Shown: positions 1-6,064 of the stretch, one piece after another | Layout: each line of letters begins with the position of its first letter | How positions within the stretch are numbered: position 1 is the first letter of the stretch | Source of the DNA: Methyloceanibacter sp. | Lineage (GTDB): Bacteria > Pseudomonadota > Alphaproteobacteria > Rhizobiales > Methyloligellaceae | DNA: 16,271 bases | Assembly: GCA_016649675.1 (NCBI GenBank) | Contig: JAENXG010000026.1 | Coordinates: forward strand, 1-16,271 | Direction: 5' to 3' | Made by a program: the position numbers and the translations under genes | Notes under the pieces: model-generated | The model's database searches: none | Told to the model about the DNA's origin: nothing | What the model saw: only the letters and a program-made list of their open reading frames with translations

Positions 1-2033
1 GTGTCGTTGGCCCAGACGAGGAAATCGGCGCCCTTCGGCAGGCTCGCCGTATTGATCGCCGTATCGCCGATGATGAGGGACGAGCCAGGCGTAAGTCTCT
101 CCGAGATCTTCTGCCGCACATCGTTCGGGATCTCGAGACGGTCGAGCGCCGCCGTGGGGTCGTCGCCCTGCAGGCTGAGCGCCACCCATTTCGTCGTGGT
201 GGCGCCGGGGGCGAACTTCATGGCGGTGAAGATATGGGTGCCCAGCGGCCGCTCGGGATCGCGGAAGGTGACCGGCGCCTCGAACACACGGCCGAATTCT
301 TGTCTGACGAAGAGCTGTCCGGCCGGCGGCTCGCCTTTGCCGGAGACCTCATAGACCTTCTTCACCAGCGCGTCGGTGAAGGCGCCGGTCTCAGGCATGC
401 CATTCGCCTTCTGGAAGGCCTTGATGGCGGTCACTGAGGCGTTGCCCAGCGTGCCGTCGAAATTCTGCGTCGGGATATAGCCCAGGTCGGCCAGGATGTA
501 CTGCACTCCGACGATGCGGTCGCGCTGGGTGCGCCGCGTCACCAGGATGCGCAGCGGCGCGTTGGAGCGAGGCTCGGCGGCGAGCGTAGCTGCGGCCTTG
601 GTCCCGGCATCGATCTTCGTCTCGGCGACGGAAGGAATGGCGTTCGGCGCCGGCTGGGCGTTGGCCTCGACAATGGCTGGCGCAGGCGTCGTTGCCGGTG
701 ACGCTGCCGGCATCGGAGCAGCCGGAGCGGGAGCGGGAACCGCTTCAGACGCAGGCGCGACAGAAGCAGCCTGAGGCGTGGCAACAGCTACCGTCGCTGG
801 GGGCGTTGCAACTGGGGCCACAGCCGCCGGCGTTGCAGCCTCGGGCGCCGCCGGGGCCACAGCCGCAACCACGGGAGTGGCCACAGCCGGTGCTGGCGGG
901 GGAGCCACAACCGCTTGCGTATCAACGGGGGTCGGTTCAAGGGAGGCGGCTGATGTCGGTTCCGACCCGTTCGAAGCGGCGTCCTCATCGCCAACGGCGT
1001 GTTCCTGATCCTTCGTGCTCACCGCATCGTCCGCTGCCGTTGCATGGTCGCCCGGGGCGTTCGCCGTGGCCGAGGCAGCGGCGTGATCGCCGGCGCCGGC
1101 CGCGGAGCCTACGCCCGGGTCAATGGCATGGATATGCGTGTCCTCGAGGGCGCCGGCTGAATTATCGACGGCGGCGGGGGCGCCCCCCGGCGCGAGGTCG
1201 CCGGATTTCGATTGCTCAGACTCGGCCGCGGCGTGACCGAGGCTTCCGGTCACGCCGGGGTCCATCATTGCGGCGTGTTGGTTCGATTCGGCCGTCGCGG
1301 CCTCGACCGCGGGCGTACGGTCCAGCGTCACGCCGGAAGCGTCAGCCTTGGCAAAGATAACCGGAAGCGCGGGAGTTACCGGGTCCGTGTCGTTGTTGGT
1401 CTGGCGCTCCGGGGGCTGCTCCTGCTTCACCATGGCCGGAGGCGCGGGCGGCGGCATGGGCTGGAAGAGGTTCGGATGCTCGATCAGCTTGGGCGCGAGC
1501 CTGTCGCGGGTCACGATGACATTGTCACCGACGGTCGTGATATCGAACAGCTTGGGGGCAAAGGAGAAGGGCAACCGGATGCAGCCATGCGAGGCCGGAT
1601 ATCCGGGAACGACGCCGGCGTGAAGGGCGGTGCCGGACCAGGTGATCCGGTTCATCCAGGGCATCGGGGCGCCGCTATAGATGTTGGAATGGTGGAATCG
1701 CTGCTTCTCGAGAATGCTGAACACGCCTGGCTTGGTGGCGTGACCGGGCATTCCGGTCGAGACTTGCGAGCTCGTGACCAGCGTCGTGCCGCGATAGACG
1801 TCGACCTTTTGCTTGCCGAGGGAGACGACCAGAATCATCGGCTCGCGATTGGCCGGGTCGACGATCGTCTCGTCGGCGGCCTTATTGTCGGGCTTTGCTT
1901 TCTTCGCGTCGGCCGGCGCAGTGGCGATGGCGACCACGAGGGCCGCGGCGCCGAGACAGGTCAAGAATGTCGATGAAGCCCTCTTGGCGACCGTGATCGC
2001 CTCGTCCCTCGTCATACGCTGTGTACGCAACAC
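1..2033 (-). CDS. L,D-transpeptidase (YkuD) with long Pro/Ala linker and C-terminal peptidoglycan-binding domain; 3' end cut by window
   Basis: Predicted periplasmic enzyme forming 3-3 cross-links in peptidoglycan, or anchoring proteins to it, through a catalytic cysteine. The N-terminus has basic residues and a hydrophobic stretch ending around APADA, which looks like a signal peptide or anchor. A YkuD domain lies at about residues 66-176, with the family motif SHGCIRL at 148-154 (catalytic Cys151, codon at 1583-1581) and an upstream His in LHAG. A low-complexity linker of about 300 residues follows, rich in Ala, Pro, Thr and Val. Then comes a PG_binding_1-like helix set around 502-550 and a C-terminal region still open at the window edge. 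The reading ends at KGADFLVWAND, probably close to the true C-terminus. I chose the GTG at 2033 because GGGGAG sits five bases upstream. The ATG at 2015 (MTRDEAITV) has no visible ribosome binding site but is a real alternative. Function is clear by motif; the in vivo role is inferred. Confidence 0.9.
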   Translation of the reverse strand, partial: MLRTQRMTRDEAITVAKRASSTFLTCLGAAALVVAIATAPADAKKAKPDNKAADETIVDPANREPMILVVSLGKQKVDVYRGTTLVTSSQVSTGMPGHATKPGVFSILEKQRFHHSNIYSGAPMPWMNRITWSGTALHAGVVPGYPASHGCIRLPFSFAPKLFDITTVGDNVIVTRDRLAPKLIEHPNLFQPMPPPAPPAMVKQEQPPERQTNNDTDPVTPALPVIFAKADASGVTLDRTPAVEAATAESNQHAAMMDPGVTGSLGHAAAESEQSKSGDLAPGGAPAAVDNSAGALEDTHIHAIDPGVGSAAGAGDHAAASATANAPGDHATAADDAVSTKDQEHAVGDEDAASNGSEPTSAASLEPTPVDTQAVVAPPPAPAVATPVVAAVAPAAPEAATPAAVAPVATPPATVAVATPQAASVAPASEAVPAPAPAAPMPAASPATTPAPAIVEANAQPAPNAIPSVAETKIDAGTKAAATLAAEPRSNAPLRILVTRRTQRDRIVGVQYILADLGYIPTQNFDGTLGNASVTAIKAFQKANGMPETGAFTDALVKKVYEVSGKGEPPAGQLFVRQEFGRVFEAPVTFRDPERPLGTHIFTAMKFAPGATTTKWVALSLQGDDPTAALDRLEIPNDVRQKISERLTPGSSLIIGDTAINTASLPKGADFLVWAND

Positions 2034-2073
2034 ACCCGCTCCCCGTGAATGATCGGACCCATCAGCGAGCCCC

Positions 2074-2095
2074 CGTGAGTCCCCGACGACTCACG
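2074..2095. repeat. 8-bp perfect inverted repeat in the leader of the L,D-transpeptidase gene
   Basis: CGTGAGTC (2074-2081), a six-base loop, then GACTCACG (2088-2095). It lies about 40-60 bases upstream of the transpeptidase start. The 5' arm begins inside CCCCGTGA (2071-2078), a word that recurs at 2041-2048, exactly 30 bases away. No T tract follows on either strand, so it does not look like an intrinsic terminator. It could be an operator or a 5' UTR hairpin; which one cannot be told from sequence. Confidence 0.5.
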
Positions 2096-2370
2096 AATCA
2101 GACTAAAAGAGGCACTCCGATTTGACCAGCAGAAGCCTTCTGATTACCTAACGCGCGGCAACATAAGTTGTGCCTGCTTCGGTGCTGCTTGGCCTTCAAA
2201 AAAAATCGCAGAACTCCGGGAGCTTAGTGGCCGACAGGCGGCCTTTATCCACCACTTAGCCTCCTAGCAGACCTATACCCCCGTCTTCGAATAAACTTCG
2301 CTCTGTTCCATTCTCGCAACACTTCCTCGTTGGCGGTGCCTTCGGACCTTGAGGTCGTTGGCGTAGAGGC

Positions 2371-2389
2371 GAGCACGTCAGGCGTGCTC
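2371..2389. repeat. 7-bp perfect hairpin in the gap upstream of lemA
   Basis: GAGCACG, loop TCAGG, CGTGCTC. It is flanked by two copies of TTGAGGTCG (2349-2357 and 2393-2401), and the first copy can also fold locally as GACC-TTGA-GGTC. No U tract follows, so it is not an intrinsic terminator for either strand. It may be part of a structured RNA or a protein-binding site. Confidence 0.4.
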
Positions 2390-2564
2390 CGGTTGAGGTC
2401 GCGGTGCCCGGTACCGTCATAGTCGACAGCGAGTCTAAGCTAGGACGAAGGCAGGAATTGGGTCTGGTCGCGGCCGGCTTCACCCCACCCACCCCTTGCA
2501 AAAGCGCTTGCTTCGGGCCTAGTGCGTCAATACACCCGATGCCCAGTTTCCTTAGGGTGTTTCA

Positions 2565-2570
2565 GGGAGG
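2565..2570 (+). promoter_or_regulatory. Ribosome binding site that sets the lemA start
   Basis: GGGAGG lies five bases before the ATG at 2576. It favours that ATG over an in-frame GTG at 2522, which would add 18 residues ahead of a lipoprotein signal and would spoil its usual layout. Confidence 0.75.
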
Positions 2571-2575
2571 ACACT

Positions 2576-3187
2576 ATGCTGGCTTCGACGCATCGGTTGT
2601 CGCGCGGCGCTGTCCGTGCCTTTGGCATTCTGCTCGTGGGCGCGATGCTCGCCGGCTGCGGCATCAACACCATTCCCACGCTGCAGGAGCAGGCCAAGGC
2701 CGCTTGGAGCGAGGTGCTGAACCAATATCAGCGCCGTGCCGACCTCATTCCCAATCTCGTGGAGACCGTGAAGGGATACGCTTCCCAAGAAAGCAAGGTC
2801 CTATTGGAGGTAACGGAGGCCCGTGCCAAAGCCACGCAAGTCCAGATCCCGCCCGACATCCTTACCAATCCCGAGGCGTTCCAGAAATTCCAGGAAGCGC
2901 AAGGTGTGCTCACCGGTGCGTTGAGCAAGTTGCTCTCGATCACCGAGGCCTATCCGGACCTGAAGTCGAACCAGAACTTCCTGGCGCTGCAGTCGCAGCT
3001 CGAGGGCACCGAGAACCGCATCGCCATCGCGCGGCGCGACTACATCGCCTCCGTGCAGGCTTACAACACGGAGATCAGGACGATTCCCGGCCGCTGGTGG
3101 CGCGCGCTGCTCTATCCTGATGCGCAGCCCATGCAGAACTTCACCGTTGCCGAGGACAAGACCAAGGTGCCCGAGGTGAAGTTCTAA
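2576..3187 (+). CDS. lemA: LemA family lipoprotein
   Basis: LemA-family envelope protein of 203 residues. The family is widespread and folds as a long helical bundle; its biochemical role is not established. Residues 1-27 form a signal peptide with basic n-region and hydrophobic core, ending in the lipobox LAGC, so Cys28 is probably lipidated. Many LemA proteins instead have an uncleaved N-terminal membrane helix. The mature part carries the family hallmark, a run of YQRRADLIPNLVETVKGYA, and later a segment rich in charged helix-forming residues around ENRIAIARRDY, then PGRWW and a short conserved end. The start is set by GGGAGG five bases upstream. It is the first gene of a cluster; the next gene starts 23 bases after its stop. 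LemA next to TPM-domain genes is a common arrangement, suggesting joint action at the membrane, but the task is unknown. Confidence 0.92.
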   Translation: MLASTHRLSRGAVRAFGILLVGAMLAGCGINTIPTLQEQAKAAWSEVLNQYQRRADLIPNLVETVKGYASQESKVLLEVTEARAKATQVQIPPDILTNPEAFQKFQEAQGVLTGALSKLLSITEAYPDLKSNQNFLALQSQLEGTENRIAIARRDYIASVQAYNTEIRTIPGRWWRALLYPDAQPMQNFTVAEDKTKVPEVKF

Positions 3188-3210
3188 CTTCAGGTCAAAG
3201 CGAGGGCCAC

Positions 3211-4020
3211 ATGGCCGCGATACGGCGCTTCGGCGTGATGGTGCCGGCCTTTGGCTTGGCCTTGGCCTTGGCCTTGGTGCTTTGGCTGGGGCCAGCGGCG
3301 GCCGACCCGACCTTCCCGTCGCTCACCGGCCGCGTGGTCGATGACGCACAGCTGCTTGGCGCCGATACCGAGGAAGAACTCACCTCTGACCTCAAGGCGC
3401 TCGAGGACAAGAGCTCCGATCAGCTCGTCGTGGTCACGCTGTCGTCGCTGCAGGGCTACAGCATCGAGGAGTTCGGCTATCAGCTCGGTCGCCATTGGGG
3501 CATCGGCACCAAGCAATTGAGCAACGGCGTCCTCCTCATCGTCGCTCCCAACGATCACAAGGTGCGCATCGAGGTCGGCCGCGGGCTTGAGCCGATCCTC
3601 ACCGACGCGCTGTCCAAGATCATCATCGAGAATTCGATTCTGCCGCGCTTCCGCACCGGCGACTTTGCCGGCGGAATCAAGGATGGGGTTCGCGACATCG
3701 TGCTCGTGCTCACAGGCGACGCGGCCGAGGTCGAGGAGCGCGCCAAGGCTCGCCACGACGCCGACCAGCCCGCCATCGATTGGCTGATGGTGATCTTCTG
3801 GGTGCTGATGCTGTCGTGGATCGCCTACAGCGTTTACCGGAGCGCGCGCTATGCCTCCAAGACGGGCCGCAGCACCGGTCCCGTCTTCTTGCCCGGCTCG
3901 GGCTCGGATTGGGGTGGCTCGAGCAGCGGGGGTGGCGGCTGGAGCAGCGGCGGGGGAGGCGGAGGCTTCTCCGGTGGAGGCGGGAGCTTCGGTGGCGGCG
4001 GCGCTTCAGGCGGCTGGTAG
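3211..4020 (+). CDS. Secreted TPM-domain (YgcG-like) protein with C-terminal membrane helix and Gly-rich tail
   Basis: 269 residues. Residues 1-31 are a signal peptide with a strikingly regular Leu-Ala core ending at AAA-DP. The TPM domain (Pfam PF04536) occupies about 38-168, with GRVVDDAQLL at its start, the strand LVVVTLSSLQGYSIEEF and RIEVGRGLEPILTD in the middle, and a helix ending in DIVLVLTGD. A membrane helix follows at about 191-209. The tail from about 229 to the end is Gly/Ser-rich with Trp and Phe, as in many YgcG proteins. Topology would put the TPM domain outside the inner membrane and the tail in the cytoplasm. A GAGGG lies shortly before the ATG. TPM domains have been linked to photosystem II repair in plants and to phosphatase activity; function here is unknown. 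The next gene begins nine bases on. Confidence 0.9.
   Translation: MAAIRRFGVMVPAFGLALALALVLWLGPAAADPTFPSLTGRVVDDAQLLGADTEEELTSDLKALEDKSSDQLVVVTLSSLQGYSIEEFGYQLGRHWGIGTKQLSNGVLLIVAPNDHKVRIEVGRGLEPILTDALSKIIIENSILPRFRTGDFAGGIKDGVRDIVLVLTGDAAEVEERAKARHDADQPAIDWLMVIFWVLMLSWIAYSVYRSARYASKTGRSTGPVFLPGSGSDWGGSSSGGGGWSSGGGGGGFSGGGGSFGGGGASGGW
3255..3278 (+). repeat. Hexanucleotide tandem repeat within the TPM-protein signal peptide
   Basis: Three perfect head-to-tail copies of CTTGGC (3255-3272) plus a fourth with one change (CTTGGT, 3273-3278). They encode the alternating Leu-Ala stretch of the signal peptide core. Gain or loss of a unit would keep the frame and only alter hydrophobic core length. 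Confidence 0.8.
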
Positions 4021-4029
4021 GAAAGCCCG

Positions 4030-4662
4030 ATGACGCCCTTCAGCCATGAGGAGCGCGCCGCGATCGCAGCCGCCATCACAAGCGCGGAAGCGACGACAAG
4101 CGGCGAAATCGTGGTCGTGGTGGCGGCGGCTTCAGACGGCTATCACTCCTTCGCTCTGCTGTGGTCGGCGCTCATCGCGCTCGCCGTGCCGCTGCCGCTG
4201 ATCCTCGCCACGAAATGGCCGGTGGAATACATCTACCTGCTTCAGCTTGCCGTGTTCGTCGCGGTCGCGGCGCTGTTCCAATGGGAGCCGCTGCGCTTCG
4301 CTCTCGTGCCGGATGCCGTCAAGCGCGCCCGCGCCCATCAGAAGACCGTCGAGCAGTTCCTGGTGCAGAACCTCCACACCACCAAGGGGCGCACCGGCGT
4401 GCTCATCTATGTTTCCTTCGCCGAGCGCTTCGCCGAGGTAATCGCCGACGACGGCATCTACCGGAAAGTTTCGCCCAAGGTCTGGCAGGCGGTGATCGGC
4501 GAGCTGACCCACCACCTTGCCAAGGGCACGCGGAGAGAGGGCTTCATCACGGCCATCGAGATGTGCGGGAGGATCCTCGCCGAGCATTTTCCGCCGGGCC
4601 ATGCCAACAAGGACGAGTTGCCCAACCATCTGATCGTGCTCAATACGTATGGCCGCGCCTAG
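4030..4662 (+). CDS. Membrane TPM-domain protein (COG3762-like)
   Basis: 210 residues with no signal peptide. The N-terminus resembles the start of a TPM domain: a helix with HEERAAIAAAI, then the strand GEIVVVVAAAS. Two hydrophobic segments interrupt it at about 42-60 and 67-84. The rest of the domain follows, including RTGVLIYVSFAERFAEVIAD and a C-terminal helical part. This split layout with a membrane hairpin is typical of the COG3762 group of uncharacterised membrane proteins, usually found beside a LemA gene and a YgcG-type gene, as here. An AGGAA motif lies just ahead of the ATG. The last 14 bases overlap the start of the transporter gene in another frame, so translation of the two may be coupled. 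Biochemical function is unknown. Confidence 0.87.
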   Translation: MTPFSHEERAAIAAAITSAEATTSGEIVVVVAAASDGYHSFALLWSALIALAVPLPLILATKWPVEYIYLLQLAVFVAVAALFQWEPLRFALVPDAVKRARAHQKTVEQFLVQNLHTTKGRTGVLIYVSFAERFAEVIADDGIYRKVSPKVWQAVIGELTHHLAKGTRREGFITAIEMCGRILAEHFPPGHANKDELPNHLIVLNTYGRA

Positions 4663-6064
4663 CCAGCGGGGCGCCGGCCGCGAGCCATTCGTGCAGGCGG
4701 GAAAGCGCGCGCTGCTGGGCTGGGTCCTGTTCGATTGGGCGACGCAGCCGTTTTACACCCTCGTCGTCACCTTTCTGTTCGCGCCCTATTTCGTGAATGG
4801 CTTCATGGACGACCCGGCCAGAGGCTCGGCGCTCTGGGCCTACGCCACCGGAATTGCCGAGCTGCTGGCGGCGGCGCTTGCGCCCGTGCTTGGCGCCATC
4901 GCCGACGCCGGCCACCCGCGCAAGCCCTGGATCGCGGGCTTCTCGGTGCTGCTGGTGGTCGGTATGTGCGGCCTGTGGCTCGCCGTGCCCGGGCAGGGCG
5001 AGATGATCCCTATCGTGCTGCTGGCCTTCGGCCTCGCTACCATCGGCGCCGAGCTTGCGACCGTCTTCACCAACGCAATGATGCCGTCACTGGTCTCGAA
5101 CCATCGCCTCGGCACGTTGTCGGGCTTTGGCTGGGCGTTGGGCTATGTCGGCGGCCTCGTCAGTCTTGCCCTCATCGCTGGGCTCGTCGTCGCCGACCCG
5201 AGCACGGGCAAGACCCTTCTCGGGCTTCACCCCATCGTGCCGCTCGATCCCGCAACGCGCGAAGGCGACCGCCTGGTCGGGCCCTTCTCGGCCGTTTGGT
5301 ATCTCGTGTTCGTGCTGCCGCTCTTTTTGTTCACGCCGGATCGCCCTGCAAAGCCCCTGGAACCGCGCGCGGTTACGGCAAGCCTGACCCAGCTCGTCCG
5401 CTCGGTCAGGGACCTCGTGCACAATCACGCCGAAATCGCGCTCTTCCTCGGGGCGCGCATGCTCTATGCCGACGGGCTTGGCGCCGTCTTCGCCTTTGGC
5501 GGCATCTACGCTGCGACGGTATTTGGCTGGGGCGCGGCCGAGCTTGGCCTGTTCGGCATCATCCTCACCATTGCCGGCACCTTTGGCGCAACCCTGGGCG
5601 GCTTGCTCGACGACCGCTCAGGCTCCAAGGCCGTGATCGTCTGGACGCTGGGCCTGTTCATCGCCGCCGCCCTTGGCGTGCTCTCGGTCGACCGCGACCA
5701 CGTGCTGTTCGTGCTGCCGGTCGAAGCGAAGGCCCCGAATAGCGCTCCGTTCTCGTCGGCCGGCGAGCAGGTCTATCTCGCTTTCGCCATTCTCATCGGG
5801 CTTGCCTCGGGGCCGGTCCAATCGTCGAGCCGCACGCTTCTGGCGAGGATGTGCCCGCCTGACAAGACGACCGAGTTCTTCGGCTTCTTCTCCTTCTCCG
5901 GCAAGATCACGGCGTTCGCCGCGCCGCTCGCCATCGGCGTCGTGACCCATGCCACGGGGAGTCAGCGCCTCGGCATTGCCTCGAGCGTCGTCTTCCTGAT
6001 CATCGGCTTGCTGCTTCTGCTGCGAGTGAGGACGCCTAATGCCGGAAGTGGCGCATTCCGGTGA
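4649..6064 (+). CDS. MFS transporter, UMF1 / Atg22-like family
   Basis: 471-residue integral membrane protein with about 12 hydrophobic segments. The opening GWVLFDWATQPFYTLVVTF is the characteristic first helix of the UMF1 family (Pfam PF11700, related to the yeast vacuolar amino-acid exporter Atg22). The loop GAIADAGHPRKPW after the third hydrophobic segment is the usual MFS loop with an Asp and basic residues. A further conserved stretch near the end (GPVQSSSRTLLARMCPP, then FFGFFSFSGKITAF) also fits the family. Substrate cannot be told; bacterial members are mostly uncharacterised. The ATG at 4649 overlaps the preceding gene by 14 bases and has no clear ribosome binding site, so coupled translation is likely. 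The 3' end overlaps purH on the other strand by 29 bases, leaving no room for a terminator between them. Confidence 0.88.
   Translation: MAAPSQRGAGREPFVQAGKRALLGWVLFDWATQPFYTLVVTFLFAPYFVNGFMDDPARGSALWAYATGIAELLAAALAPVLGAIADAGHPRKPWIAGFSVLLVVGMCGLWLAVPGQGEMIPIVLLAFGLATIGAELATVFTNAMMPSLVSNHRLGTLSGFGWALGYVGGLVSLALIAGLVVADPSTGKTLLGLHPIVPLDPATREGDRLVGPFSAVWYLVFVLPLFLFTPDRPAKPLEPRAVTASLTQLVRSVRDLVHNHAEIALFLGARMLYADGLGAVFAFGGIYAATVFGWGAAELGLFGIILTIAGTFGATLGGLLDDRSGSKAVIVWTLGLFIAAALGVLSVDRDHVLFVLPVEAKAPNSAPFSSAGEQVYLAFAILIGLASGPVQSSSRTLLARMCPPDKTTEFFGFFSFSGKITAFAAPLAIGVVTHATGSQRLGIASSVVFLIIGLLLLLRVRTPNAGSGAFR

Larger units (their letters stand above)
2034..2575. other. Non-coding divergent gap with several inverted repeats; no gene recognised
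   Basis: This gap separates the leftward L,D-transpeptidase gene from rightward lemA, so it must hold promoters for both. It is visibly less GC-rich than its flanks around 2096-2340. Besides the repeat at 2074-2095 it holds a run of eight A at 2198-2205, a GGCCG/CGGCC hairpin at 2229-2243 and a GAGCACG/CGTGCTC hairpin at 2371-2389. An 81-codon minus-strand reading frame (2501-2256) has no ribosome binding site or recognisable composition and I do not accept it. I do not recognise a tRNA, tmRNA, RNase P or SRP RNA, and no sigma-70-type promoter is convincing. A small structured RNA around 2320-2420 is possible but unproven. Confidence 0.5.

Noticed and set aside
692..1976. Plus-strand open frames of 222 and 254 codons opposite the L,D-transpeptidase
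   Set aside because: They lie antisense to the low-complexity linker and YkuD domain and consist of repeated Arg, Pro and Gly; the minus-strand reading has SHGCIRL.
2198..2243. Hairpin GGCCG/CGGCC followed on the minus strand by T8, considered as an intrinsic terminator
   Set aside because: The T run starts 23 bases after the hairpin, too far for a standard terminator, and no minus-strand gene ends there.
2256..2501. 81-codon minus-strand open frame in the divergent gap
   Set aside because: No ribosome binding site, no hydrophobic core or motif, and the composition does not resemble the neighbouring genes.
2497..2545. TTGCAA/TTGCTT followed by a weak -10-like TACACC, as a lemA promoter
   Set aside because: The -10 match is poor (three of six) and the CTAGTG alternative is worse; such matches are expected by chance.
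4735..5742. A 335-codon plus-strand open frame inside the transporter gene
   Set aside because: Out-of-frame shadow of the UMF1 gene; Arg-rich composition without any family motif.
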